Source of the DNA: Auanema rhodensis
Lineage: Eukaryota > Nematoda > Chromadorea > Rhabditida > Rhabditidae
Assembly: GCA_964057225.1 (NCBI GenBank)
Contig: OZ059900.1
Coordinates: forward strand, 24,939,638 to 25,003,637
DNA length: 64,000 bases
Reading direction: 5' to 3'
This document shows, piece after piece, positions 14,501 through 28,040 of this stretch. Under the pieces are notes generated by a model that worked only from the letters and a program-made list of their open reading frames with translations, was not told where the DNA came from and made no database searches. The position numbers and the translations under genes are program-made. How positions within the stretch are numbered: the stretch's first letter is position 1; each line of letters opens with the position of its first letter.

Positions 14501-14900
14501 AACACATGAAATCGTAAGTCAAAACCTTGTTTACAGCGAAATTTCCAAAAACTGGTTTTCCAGCATAATAAAATATTTCTCATGGGAAAAACAGTGTTTT
14601 TGTATTTTTTTAGTGTTCAGCATGTAAAATGCGTCATTTTAGTATGTAAAACGCTGAAATTCGTTGCATTTGACGACTCATATGAACAAAAATCGATTTT
14701 ATCAATATTAGCCATAAGGGGCGTGCCTTCAGAATATGCTAATTTCCTTAATTTTCTAACCCCTGTTTTTTTGTCGTGAAAGTGGAACTAGACGTTGTAC
14801 GAACAATTTTGAGCTAGGTTTCATTGACATTGCATGAGTTTGAACACATGAAATCGTAAGTCAAAACCTTGTTTACAGCGAAATTTCCAAAAACTGGTTT
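11600..14900. repeat. Higher-order repeat, 1,369 bp (4 monomers), about two copies plus a third marker
   Basis: The monomer with CATGGGAAAAACAGTG occurs at 11,843, 13,212 and 14,581, exactly 1,369 apart. The 4-mer is one base longer than 4 x 342 because of an extra base in TTTTTTTCAGTG (near 12,557 and 13,926). The distinctive CCTCCGAAT / CCTCAATT / AACTTGACG monomer follows in both of the first two units (12,33x and 13,70x). Correspondence is clear for about 11.6-12.6 kb against 13.0-14.0 kb. The unit then breaks up, and the third copy is reduced to its first monomer. Confidence 0.8.
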
Positions 14901-15049
14901 TCCAGCATAATAAAATATTTCTCATGGGAAATACAGTGTTTTTGTATTTTTTTAGTGTTCAGCATGTAAAATGCGTCATATTAGTATGTAAAACGCTGAA
15001 ATTCGTTGCATTTGACGACTCATATGAACAAAAATCGATTTAATCAATA

Positions 15050-15732
15050 TTAGCCATAAGGGGCGTGCCCTCAGAATATGCTAATTTCCTTAATTTTCTA
15101 ACCCCTGTTTTTTTGTCGTGAAAGTGGAACTAGACGTTGTACGAACAATTTTGAGCTAGGTTTCATTGACATTGCATGAGTTTGAACACATGAAATCGTA
15201 AGTCAAAACCTTGTTTACAGCGAAATTTCCAAAAACTGGTTTTCCAGCATAGTAAAATATTTCTCAAGGGAAAAACTGTGTTTTTATATTTTTCTAGTGT
15301 TCAGCATGTAAAATGCTTCATTTTGATATGTAAAACGCTGAAATTCGTTGCATTTGACGACTCATATGAACAAAAATCGATTTTATCAATATTAGCCATA
15401 AGGGGCGTGCCCTCAGAATATGCTAATTTCCTTAATTTTCTAACCCCTGTTTTTTTGTCGTGAAAGTGGAACTAGACGTTGTACGAACAATTTTGAGCTA
15501 GGTTTCATTGACATTGCATGAGTTTGAACACATGAAATCGTAAGTCAAAACCTTGTTTACAGCGAAATTTCCAAAAACTGGTTTTCCAGCATAGTAAAAT
15601 ATTTCTCAAGGGAAAAACTGTGTTTTTATATTTTTCTAGTGTTCAGCATGTAAAATGCTCATTTTGATATGTAAAACGCTGAAATTCGTTGCATTTGACG
15701 ACTCATATGAACAAAAATCGATTTTATCAATA
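15050..15732. repeat. Tandem pair of CAAGGG/GATATG-type monomers
   Basis: Two adjacent monomers share AGTAAAATA, CTCAAGGGAAAAACTG, TTTTTATATTTTTC and ATTTTGATATGTAAAACG, a combination that sets them apart from their neighbours. The second is 341 bp because one base is missing at AAATGCTCATTTT. The same type recurs singly or in pairs at about 17.3 and 17.7 kb, 20.7 and 21.1 kb, and again at 50.5, 55.9 and 61.4 kb. The right-hand copies have AATAAAATA in place of AGTAAAATA. It is therefore a mobile marker of segment duplication across the array. Confidence 0.85.
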
Positions 15733-16554
15733 TTAGCCATAAGGGGCGTGCCCTCAGAATATGCTAATTTCCTTAATTTTCTAACCCCTGTTTTTTTGTC
15801 GTGAAAGTGGAACTAGACGTTGTACGAACAATTTTGAGCTAGGTTTCATTGACATTGCATGAGTTTGAACACATGAAATCGTAAGTCAAAACCTTGTTTA
15901 CAGCGAAATTTCCAAAAACTGGTTTTCCAGCATAATAAAATATTTCTCATGGGAAATACAGTGTTTTTGTATTTTTTTAGTGTTCAGCATGTAAAATGCG
16001 TCATTTTAGTATGTAAAACGCTGAAATTCGTTGCATTTGACGACTCATATGAACAAAAATCGATTTAATCAATATTAGCCATAAGGGGCGTGCCCTCAGA
16101 ATATGCTAATTTCCTTAATTTTCTAACCCCTGTTTTTTTGTCGTGAAAGTGGAACTAGACGTTGTACGAACAATTTTGAGCTAGGTTTCATTGACATTGC
16201 ATGAGTTTTAACACATGAAATCGTAAGTCAAAACCTTGTTTACAGCGAAATTTCCAAAAACTGGTTTTCCAGCATAATAAAATATTTCTCATGGGAAATA
16301 CAGTGTTTTTGTATTTTTCTAGTGTTCTTCATGTAAAATGCTTCATTTTAGTATGTAACACGCTGAAATTCGTTGCATTTGACGACTCATATGAACAAAA
16401 ATCGATTTTATCAATATTAGCCATAAGGGGCGTGCCCTCAGAATATGCTAATTTCCTTAATTTTCTAACCCCTGTTTTTTTGTCGTGAAAGTGGAACTAG
16501 ACGTTGTACGAACAATTTTGAGCTAGGTTTCATTGACATTGCATGAGTTTGAAA

Positions 16555-19500
16555 AAATGAAATCGTAAGTCAAAACCTTGTTTACAGCGAAATTTCCAAA
16601 AACTGGTTTTCCAGCATAATAAAATATTTCTCAAGGGAAAAACTGTGTTTTTATATTTTTCTAGTGTTCAGCATGTAAAATGCTTCATTTTAGTATGTAA
16701 CACGCTGAAATTCCTTGCATTTGACGACTCATATGAACAAAAATCGATTTAATCAATATTAGCCATAAGGGGCGGGCCCTCAGAATATGCTAATTTCCTT
16801 AATTTTCTAACCCCTGTTTTTTTGTCGTGAAAGTGGAACTAGACGGTGTACGAACAATTTTGAGCTAGGTTTCATTGACATTGCATGAGTTTGAACACAT
16901 GAAATCGTAAGTCAAAACCTTGTTTACAGCGAAATTTCCAAAAACTGGTTTTCCAGCATAATACAATATTTCTCATGGGAAATACTGTGTTTTTATATTT
17001 TTCTAGTGTTCAGCATGTAAAATGCTTCATTTTAGTATGTAACACGGTGAAATTCGTTGCATTTGACGACTCATATGAACAAAAATCGATTTTATCAATA
17101 TTAGCCATAAGGGGCGTGCCCTCAGAATATGCTAATTTCCTTAATTTTCTAACCCCTGTTTTTTTGTCGTGAAAGTGGAACTAGACGTTGTACGAACAGT
17201 TTTGAGCTAGGTTTCATTGACATTGCATGAGTTTGAACACATGAAATCGTAAGTCAAAACCTTGTTTACAGCGAAATTTCCAAAAACTGGTTTTCCAGCA
17301 TAGTAAAATATTTCTCAAGGGAAAAACTGTGTTTTTATATTTTTCTAGTGTTCAGCATGTAAAATGCTTCATTTTGATATGTAAAACGCTGCAATTCGTT
17401 GCATTTGACGACTCATATGAACAAAAATCGATTTTATCAATATTAGCCATAAGGGGCGTGCCCTCAGAATATGCTAATTTCCTTAATTTTCTAACCCCTG
17501 TTTTTTTGTCGTGAAAGTGGAACTAGACGTTGTACGAACAATTTTGAGCTAGGTTTCATTGACATTGCATGAGTTTGAACACATGAAATCGTAAGTCAAA
17601 ACCTTGTTTACAGCGAAATTTCCAAAAACTGGTTTTCCAGCATAGTAAAATATTTCTCAAGGGAAAAACTGTGTTTTTATATTTTTCTAGTGTTCAGCAT
17701 GTAAAATGCTTCATTTTGATATGTAAAACGCTGAAATTCGTTGCATTTGACGACTCATATGAACAAAAATCGATTTTATCAATATTAGCCATAAGGGGCG
17801 TGCCCTCAGAATATGCTAATTTCCTTAATTTTCTAACCCCTGTTTTTTTGTCGTGAAAGTGGAACTAGACGTTGTACGAACAATTTTGAGCTAGGTTTCA
17901 TTGACATTGCATGAGTTTGAACACATGAAATCGTAAGTCAAAACCTTGTTTACAGCGAAATTTCCAAAAACTGGTTTTCCAGCATAATAAAATATTTCTC
18001 ATGGGAAATACTGTGTTTTTGTATTTTTCTAGTGTTCAGCATGTAAAATGCTTCATTTTAGTATGTAACACGCTGAAATTCGTTGCATTTGACGACTCAT
18101 ATGAACAAAAATCGATTTAATCAATATTAGCCATAAGGGGCGTGCCCTCAGAATATGCTAATTTCCTTAATTTTCTAACCCCTGTTTTTTTGTCGTGAAA
18201 GTGGAACTAGACGTTGTACGAACAATTTTGAGCTAGGTTTCATTGACATTGCATGAGTTTGAACACATGAAATCGTAAGTCAAAACCTTGTTTACAGCGA
18301 AATTTCCAAAAACTGGTTTTCCAGCATAATAAAATATTTCTCATGGGAAATACTGTGTTTTTGTATTTTTTTAGTGTTCAGCATGTAAAATGCGTCATTT
18401 TAGTATGTAAAACGCTGAAATTCGTTGCATTTGACGACTCATATGAACAAAAATCGATTTTATCAATATTAGCCATAAGGGGCGTGCCCTCAGAATATGC
18501 TAATTTCCTTAATTTTCTAACCCCTGTTTTTTTGTCGTGAAAGTGGAACTAGACGTTGTACGAACAATTTTGAGCTAGGTTTCATTGACATTGCATGAGT
18601 TTGAACACATGAAATCGTAAGTCAAAACCTTGTTTACAGCGAAATTTCCAAAAACTGGTTTTCCAGCATAATAAAATATTTCTCATGGGAAATACTGTGT
18701 TTTTGTATTTTTTTAGTGTTCAGCATGTAAAATGCTTCATTTTAGTATGTAACACGCTGAAATTCGTTGCATTTGACGACTCATATGAACAAAAATCGAT
18801 TTTATCAATATTAGCCATAAGGGGCGTGCCCTCAGAATATGCTAATTTCCTTAATTTTCTAACCCCTGTTTTTTTGTCGTGAAAGTGGAACTAGACGTTG
18901 TACGAACAATTTTGAGCTAGGTTTCATTGACATTGCATGAGTTTGAACACATGAAATCGTAAGTCAAAACCTTGTTTACAGCGAAATTTCCAAAAACTGG
19001 TTTTCCAGCATAATAAAATATTTCTCATGGGAAATACTGTGTTTTTGTATTTTTCTAGTGTTCAGCATGTAAAATGCTTCATTTTAGTATGTAACACGCT
19101 GAAATTCGTTGCATTTGACGACTCATATGAACAAAAATCGATTTAATCAATATTAGCCATAAGGGGCGTGCCCTCAGAATATGCTAATTTCCTTAATTTT
19201 CTAACCCCTGTTTTTTTGTCGTGAAAGTGGAACTAGACGTTGTACGAACAATTTTGAGCTAGGTTTCATTGACATTGCATGAGTTTGAACACATGAAATC
19301 GTAAGTCAAAACCTTGTTTACAGCGAAATTTCCAAAAACTGGTTTTCCAGCATAATAAAATATTTCTCATGGGAAATACTGTGTTTTTGTATTTTTCTAG
19401 TGTTCAGCATGTAAAATGCTTCATTTTAGTATGTAACACGCTGAAATTCGTTGCATTTGACGACTCATATGAACAAAAATCGATTTTATCAATATTAGCC

Positions 19501-22500
19501 ATAAGGGGCGTGCCCTCAGAATATGCTAATTTCCTTAATTTTCTAACCCCTGTTTTTTTGTCGTGAAAGTGGAACTAGACGTTGTACGAACAATTTTGAG
19601 CTAGGTTTCATTGACATTGCATGAGTTTGAACACATGAAATCGTAAGTCAAAACCTTGTTTACAGCGAAATTTCCAAAAACTGGTTTTCCAGCATAATAA
19701 AATATTTCTCATGGGAAATACTGTGTTTTTGTATTTTTCTAGTGTTCAGCATGTAAAATGCTTCATTTTAGTATGTAACACGCTGAAATTCGTTGCATTT
19801 GACGACTCATATGAACAAAAATCGATTTTATCAATATTAGCCATAAGGGGCGTGCCCTCAGAATATGCTAATTTCCTTAATTTTCTAACCCCTGTTTTTT
19901 TGTCGTGAAAGTGGAACTAGACGTTGTACGAACAATTTTGAGCTAGGTTTCATTGACATTGCATGAGTTTGAACACATGAAATCGTAAGTCAAAACCTTG
20001 TTTACAGCGAAATTTCCAAAAACTGGTTTTCCAGCATAATAAAATATTTCTCAAGGGAAAAACTGTGTTTTTATATTTTTCTAGTGTTCAGCATGTAAAA
20101 TGCTTCATTTTAGTATGTAACACGCTGAAATTCCTTGCATTTGACGACTCATATGAACAAAAATCGATTTAATCAATATTAGCCATAAGGGGCGGGCCCT
20201 CAGAATATGCTAATTTCCTTAATTTTCTAACCCCTGTTTTTTTGTCGTGAAAGTGGAACTAGACGGTGTACGAACAATTTTGAGCTAGGTTTCATTGACA
20301 TTGCATGAGTTTGAACACATGAAATCGTAAGTCAAAACCTTGTTTACAGCGAAATTTCCAAAAACTGGTTTTCCAGCATAATACAATATTTCTCATGGGA
20401 AATACTGTGTTTTTATATTTTTCTAGTGTTCAGCATGTAAAATGCTTCATTTTAGTATGTAACACGGTGAAATTCGTTGCATTTGACGACTCATATGAAC
20501 AAAAATCGATTTTATCAATATTAGCCATAAGGGGCGTGCCCTCAGAATATGCTAATTTCCTTAATTTTCTAACCCCTGTTTTTTTGTCGTGAAAGTGGAA
20601 CTAGACGTTGTACGAACAGTTTTGAGCTAGGTTTCATTGACATTGCATGAGTTTGAACACATGAAATCGTAAGTCAAAACCTTGTTTACAGCGAAATTTC
20701 CAAAAACTGGTTTTCCAGCATAGTAAAATATTTCTCAAGGGAAAAACTGTGTTTTTATATTTTTCTAGTGTTCAGCATGTAAAATGCTTCATTTTGATAT
20801 GTAAAACGCTGAAATTCGTTGCATTTGACGACTCATATGAACAAAAATCGATTTTATCAATATTAGCCATAAGGGGCGTGCCCTCAGAATATGCTAATTT
20901 CCTTAATTTTCTAACCCCTGTTTTTTTGTCGTGAAAGTGGAACTAGACGTTGTACGAACAATTTTGAGCTAGGTTTCATTGACATTGCATGAGTTTGAAC
21001 ACATGAAATCGTAAGTCAAAACCTTGTTTACAGCGAAATTTCCAAAAACTGGTTTTCCAGCATAGTAAAATATTTCTCAAGGGAAAAACTGTGTTTTTAT
21101 ATTTTTCTAGTGTTCAGCATGTAAAATGCTTCATTTTGATATGTAAAACGCTGAAATTCGTTGCATTTGACGACTCATATGAACAAAAATCGATTTTATC
21201 AATATTAGCCATAAGGGGCGTGCCCTCAGAATATGCTAATTTCCTTAATTTTCTAACCCCTGTTTTTTTGTCGTGAAAGTGGAACTAGACGTTGTACGAA
21301 CAATTTTGAGCTAGGTTTCATTGACATTGCATGAGTTTGAACACATGAAATCGTAAGTCAAAACCTTGTTTACAGCGAAATTTCCAAAAACTGGTTTTCC
21401 AGCATAATAAAATATTTCTCATGGGAAATACTGTGTTTTTGTATTTTTCTAGTGTTCAGCATGTAAAATGCTTCATTTTAGTATGTAACACGCTGAAATT
21501 CGTTGCATTTGACGACTCATATGAACAAAAATCGATTTAATCAATATTAGCCATAAGGGGCGTGCCCTCAGAATATGCTAATTTCCTTAATTTTCTAACC
21601 CCTGTTTTTTTGTCGTGAAAGTGGAACTAGACGTTGTACGAACAATTTTGAGCTAGGTTTCATTGACATTGCATGAGTTTGAACACATGAAATCGTAAGT
21701 CAAAACCTTGTTTACAGCGAAATTTCCAAAAACTGGTTTTCCAGCATAATAAAATATTTCTCATGGGAAATACTGTGTTTTTGTATTTTTTTAGTGTTCA
21801 GCATGTAAAATGCGTCATTTTAGTATGTAAAACGCTGAAATTCGTTGCATTTGACGACTCATATGAACAAAAATCGATTTTATCAATATTAGCCATAAGG
21901 GGCGTGCCCTCAGAATATGCTAATTTCCTTAATTTTCTAACCCCTGTTTTTTTGTCGTGAAAGTGGAACTAGACGTTGTACGAACAATTTTGAGCTAGGT
22001 TTCATTGACATTGCATGAGTTTGAACACATGAAATCGTAAGTCAAAACCTTGTTTACAGCGAAATTTCCAAAAACTGGTTTTCCAGCATAATAAAATATT
22101 TCTCATGGGAAATACTGTGTTTTTGTATTTTTCTAGTGTTCAGCATGTAAAATGCTTCATTTTAGTATGTAACACGCTGAAATTCGTTGCATTTGACGAC
22201 TCATATGAACAAAAATCGATTTAATCAATATTAGCCATAAGGGGCGTGCCCTCAGAATATGCTAATTTCCTTAATTTTCTAACCCCTGTTTTTTCGTCGT
22301 GAAAGTGGAACTAGACGTTGTACGAACAATTTTGAGCTAGGTTTCATTGACATTGCATGAGTTTGAACACATGAAATCGTAAGTCAAAACCTTGTTTACA
22401 GCGAAATTTCCAAAAACTGGTTTTCCAGCATAATAAAATATTTCTCATGGGAAATACTGTGTTTTTGTATTTTTTTAGTGTTCAGCATGTAAAATGCGTC

Positions 22501-23800
22501 ATTTTAGTATGTAAAACGCTGAAATTCGTTGCATTTGACGACTCATATGAACAAAAATCGATTTTATCAATATTAGCCATAAGGGGCGTGCCCTCAGAAT
22601 ATGCTAATTTCCTTAATTTTCTAACCCCTGTTTTTTTGTCGTGAAAGTGGAACTAGACGTTGTACGAACAATTTTGAGCTAGGTTTCATTGACATTGCAT
22701 GAGTTTGAACACATGAAATCGTAAGTCAAAACCTTGTTTACAGCGAAATTTCCAAAAACTGGTTTTCCAGCATAATAAAATATTTCTCATGGGAAATACT
22801 GTGTTTTTGTATTTTTCTAGTGTTCAGCATGTAAAATGCTTCATTTTAGTATGTAACACGCTGAAATTCGTTGCATTTGACGACTCATATGAACAAAAAT
22901 CGATTTAATCAATATTAGCCATAAGGGGCGTGCCCTCAGAATATGCTAATTTCCTTAATTTTCTAACCCCTGTTTTTTTGTCGTGAAAGTGGAACTAGAC
23001 GTTGTACGAACAATTTTGAGCTAGGTTTCATTGACATTGCATGAGTTTGAACACATGAAATCGTAAGTCAAAACCTTGTTTACAGCGAAATTTCCAAAAA
23101 CTGGTTTTCCAGCATAATAAAATATTTCTCATGGGAAATACTGTGTTTTTGTATTTTTCTAGTGTTCAGCATGTAAAATGCTTCATTTTAGTATGTAACA
23201 CGCTGAAATTCGTTGCATTTGACGACTCATATGAACAAAAATCGATTTTATCAATATTAGCCATAAGGGGCGTGCCCTCAGAATATGCTAATTTCCTTAA
23301 TTTTCTAACCCCTGTTTTTTTGTCGTGAAAGTGGAACTAGACGTTGTACGAACAATTTTGAGCTAGGTTTCATTGACATTGCATGAGTTTGAACACATGA
23401 AATCGTAAGTCAAAACCTTGTTTACAGCGAAATTTCCAAAAACTGGTTTTCCAGCATAATAAAATATTTCTCATGGGAAATACTGTGTTTTTGTATTTTT
23501 CTAGTGTTCAGCATGTAAAATGCTTCATTTTAGTATGTAACACGCTGAAATTCGTTGCATTTGACGACTCATATGAACAAAAATCGATTTTATCAATATT
23601 AGCCATAAGGGGCGTGCCCTCAGAATATGCTAATTTCCTTAATTTTCTAACCCCTGTTTTTTTGTCGTGAAAGTGGAACTAGACGTTGTACGAACAATTT
23701 TGAGCTAGGTTTCATTGACATTGCATGAGTTTGAACACATGAAATCGTAAGTCAAAACCTTGTTTACAGCGAAATTTCCAAAAACTGGTTTTCCAGCATA
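16555..23800. repeat. Higher-order repeat, 3,420 bp (10 monomers) with an 11-monomer sister copy
   Basis: About 16.56-18.71 kb matches 19.98-22.13 kb at offset 3,420. Shared rare markers are AATTCCTTGC, GGCGGGCCC, GACGGTGTACG, ATACAATATT, AACACGGTG and CGAACAGTTTT. One visible difference is GCTGCAATTC (17,392) against GCTGAAATTC (20,812). From about 19.0 kb the match shifts to offset 3,762: 19.04-20.05 kb matches 22.80-23.81 kb. The second unit therefore has one monomer more. The extra copy lies next to a chimeric monomer near 18.7 kb, as expected after unequal exchange. Confidence 0.85.
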
Positions 23801-26800
23801 ATAAAATATTTCTCAAGGGAAAAACTGTGTTTTTATATTTTTCTAGTGTTCAGCATGTGAAATGCTTCATTTTAGTATGTGACACGCTGAAATTCGTTGC
23901 ATTTGACGACTCATATGAACAAAAATCGATTTAATCAATATTAGCCATAAGGGGCGTGCCCTCAGAATATGCTAATTTCCTTAATTTTCTAACCCCTGTT
24001 TTTTTGTCGTGAAAGTGGAACTAGACGTTGTACGAACAATTTTGAGCTAGGTTTCATTGACATTGCATGAGTTTGAACACATGAAATCGTAAGTCAAAAC
24101 CTTGTTTACAGCGAAATTTCCAAAAACTGGTTTTCCAGCATAATAAAATATTTCTCAAGGGAAAAACTGTGTTTTTATATTTTTCTAGTGTTCAGCATGT
24201 AAAATGCTTCATTTTAGTATGTGACACGCTGAAATTCGTTGCATTTGACGACTCATATGAACAAAAATCGATTTAATCAATATTAGCCATAAGGGGCGTG
24301 CCCTCAGAATATGCTAATTTCCTTAATTTTCTAACCCCTGTTTTTTTGTCGTGAAAGTGGAACTAGACGTTGTACGAACAATTTTGAGCTAGGTTTCATT
24401 GACATTGCATGAGTTTGAACACATGAAATCGTAAGTCAAAACCTTGTTTACAGCGAAATTTCCAAAAACTGGTTTTCCAGCATAATAAAATATTTCTCAT
24501 GGGAAATACTGTGTTTTTGTATTTTTCTAGTGTTCAGCATGTAAAATGCTTCATTTTAGTATGTAACACGCTGAAATTCGTTGCATTTGACGACTCATAT
24601 GAACAAAAATCGATTTAATCAATATTAGCCATAAGGGGCGTGCCCTCAGAATATGCTAATTTCCTTAATTTTCTAACCCCTGATTTTTTGTCGTGAAAGT
24701 GGAACTAGACGTTGTACGAACAATTTTGAGCTAGGTTTCATTGACATTGCATGAGTTTGAACACATGAAATCGTAAGTCAAAACCTTGTTTACAGCGAAA
24801 TTTCCAAAAACTGGTTTTCCAGCATAATAAAATATTTCTCATGGGAAATACTGTGTTTTTGTATTTTTTTAGTGTTCAGCATGTAAAATGCTTCATTTTA
24901 GTATGTAAAACGCTGAAATTCGTTGCATTTGACGACTCATATGAACAAAAATCGATTTAATCAATATTAGCCATAAGGGGCGTGCCCTCAGAATATGCTA
25001 ATTTCCTTAATTTTCTAACCCCTGTTTTTTTGTCGTGAAAGTGGAACTAGACGTTGTACGAACAATTTTGAGCTAGGTTTCATTGACATTGCATGAGTTT
25101 GAACACATGAAATCGTAAGTCAAAACCTTGTTTACAGCGAAATTTCCAAAAACTGGTTTTCCAGCATAATAAAATATTTCTCATGGGAAATACTGTGTTT
25201 TTGTATTTTTCTAGTGTTCAGCATGTAAAATGCTTCATTTTAGTATGTAACACGCTGAAATTCGTTGCATTTGACGACTCATATGAACAAAAATCGATTT
25301 AATCAATATTAGCCATAAGGGGCGTGCCCTCAGAATATGCTAATTTCCTTAATTTTCTAACCCCTGTTTTTTTGTCGTGAAAGTGGAACTAGACGTTGTA
25401 CGAACAATTTTGAGCTAGGTTTCATTGACATTGCATGAGTTTGAACACATGAAATCGTAAGTCAAAACCTTGTTTACAGCGAAATTTCCAAAAACTGGTT
25501 TTCCAGCATAATAAAATATTTCTCATGGGAAATACTGTGTTTTTGTATTTTTTTAGTGTTCAGCATGTAAAATGCGTCATTTTAGTATGTAAAACGCTGA
25601 AATTCGTTGCATTTGACGACTCATATGAACAAAAATCGATTTTATCAATATTAGCCATAAGGGGCGTGCCCTCAGAATATGCTAATTTCCTTAATTTTCT
25701 AACCCCTGTTTTTTTGTCGTGAAAGTGGAACTAGACGTTGTACGAACAATTTTGAGCTAGGTTTCATTGACATTGCATGAGTTTGAACACATGAAATCGT
25801 AAGTCAAAACCTTGTTTACAGCGAAATTTCCAAAAACTGGTTTTCCAGCATAATAAAATATTTCTCATGGGAAATACTGTGTTTTTGTATTTTTCTAGTG
25901 TTCAGCATGTAAAATGCTTCATTTTAGTATGTAACACGCTGAAATTCGTTGCATTTGACGACTCATATGAACAAAAATCGATTTAATCAATATTAGCCAT
26001 AAGGGGCGTGCCCTCAGAATATGCTAATTTCCTTAATTTTCTAACCCCTGTTTTTTTGTCGTGAAAGTGGAACTAGACGTTGTACGAACAATTTTGAGCT
26101 AGGTTTCATTGACATTGCATGAGTTTGAACACATGAAATCGTAAGTCAAAACCTTGTTTACAGCGAAATTTCCAAAAACTGGTTTTCCAGCATAATAAAA
26201 TATTTCTCATGGGAAATACTGTGTTTTTGTATTTTTTTAGTGTTCAGCATGTAAAATGCGTCATTTTAGTATGTAAAACGCTGAAATTCGTTGCATTTGA
26301 CGACTCATATGAACAAAAATCGATTTTATCAATATTAGCCATAAGGGGCGTGCCCTCAGAATATGCTAATTTCCTTAATTTTCTAACCCCTGTTTTTTTG
26401 TCGTGAAAGTGGAACTAGACGTTGTACGAACAATTTTGAGCTAGGTTTCATTGACATTGCATGAGTTTGAACACATGAAATCGTAAGTCAAAACCTTGTT
26501 TACAGCGAAATTTCCAAAAACTGGTTTTCCAGCATAATAAAATATTTCTCATGGGAAAAACAGTGTTTTTGTATTTTTTTAGTGTTCAGCATGTAAAATG
26601 CGTCATTTTAGTATGTAAAACGCTGAAATTCGTTGCATTTGACGACTCATATGAACAAAAATCGATTTTATCAATATTAGCCATAAGGGGCGTGCCCTCA
26701 GAATATGCTAATTTCCTTAATTTTCTAACCCCTGTTTTTTTGTCGTGAAAGTGGAACTAGACGTTGTACGAACAATTTTGAGCTAGGTTTCATTGACATT

Positions 26801-28040
26801 GCATGAGTTTGAACACATGAAATCGTAAGTCAAAACCTTGTTTACAGCGAAATTTCCAAAAACTGGTTTTCCAGCATAATAAAATATTTCTCAAGGGAAA
26901 AACTGTGTTTTTATATTTTTCTAGTGTTCAGCATGTAAAATGCTTCATTTTAGTATGTGACACGCTGAAATTCGTTGCATTTGACGACTCATATGAACAA
27001 AAATCGATTTAATCAATATTAGCCATAAGGGGCGTGCCCTCAGAATATGCTAATTTCCTTAATTTTCTAACCCCTGTTTTTTTGTCGTGAAAGTGGAACT
27101 AGACGTTGTACGAACAATTTTGAGCTAGGTTTCATTGACATTGCATGAGTTTGAACACATGAAATCGTAAGTCAAAACCTTGTTTACAGCGAAATTTCCA
27201 AAAACTGGTTTTCCAGCATAATAAAATATTTCTCAAGGGAAAAACTGTGTTTTTATATTTTTCTAGTGTTCAGCATGTAAAATGCTTCATTTTAGTATGT
27301 GACACGCTGAAATTCGTTGCATTTGACGACTCATATGAACAAAAATCGATTTAATCAATATTAGCCATAAGGGGCGTGCCCTCAGAATATGCTAATTTCC
27401 TTAATTTTCTAACCCCTGTTTTTTTGTCGTGAAAGTGGAACTAGACGTTGTACGAACAATTTTGAGCTAGGTTTCATTGACATTGCATGAGTTTGAACAC
27501 ATGAAATCGTAAGTCAAAACCTTGTTTACAGCGAAATTTCCAAAAACTGGTTTTCCAGCATAATAAAATATTTCTCATGGGAAATACTGTGTTTTTGTAT
27601 TTTTCTAGTGTTCAGCATGTAAAATGCTTCATTTTAGTATGTAACACGCTGAAATTCGTTGCATTTGACGACTCATATGAACAAAAATCGATTTAATCAA
27701 TATTAGCCATAAGGGGCGTGCCCTCAGAATATGCTAATTTCCTTAATTTTCTAACCCCTGATTTTTTGTCGTGAAAGTGGAACTAGACGTTGTACGAACA
27801 ATTTTGAGCTAGGTTTCATTGACATTGCATGAGTTTGAACACATGAAATCGTAAGTCAAAACCTTGTTTACAGCGAAATTTCCAAAAACTGGTTTTCCAG
27901 CATAATAAAATATTTCTCATGGGAAATACTGTGTTTTTGTATTTTTTTAGTGTTCAGCATGTAAAATGCTTCATTTTAGTATGTAAAACGCTGAAATTCG
28001 TTGCATTTGACGACTCATATGAACAAAAATCGATTTAATC
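23570..28040. repeat. Higher-order repeat, 3,078 bp (9 monomers), flanks only
   Basis: About 23.6-24.96 kb matches 26.7-28.04 kb at offset 3,078. Both stretches contain two successive CTCAAGGG monomers with GTATGTGACACGC, then a plain monomer, then CCCTGATTTTTTG followed by TTTTTTTAGTG with AAAACGCTG. The interior (about 25.0-26.7 kb) alternates plain monomers with GCGTC/TTTTATC monomers and does not recur as a block. The match ends where AATATTAGCC (24.96 kb) faces AATGTTAGCC (28.04 kb). Confidence 0.8.
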
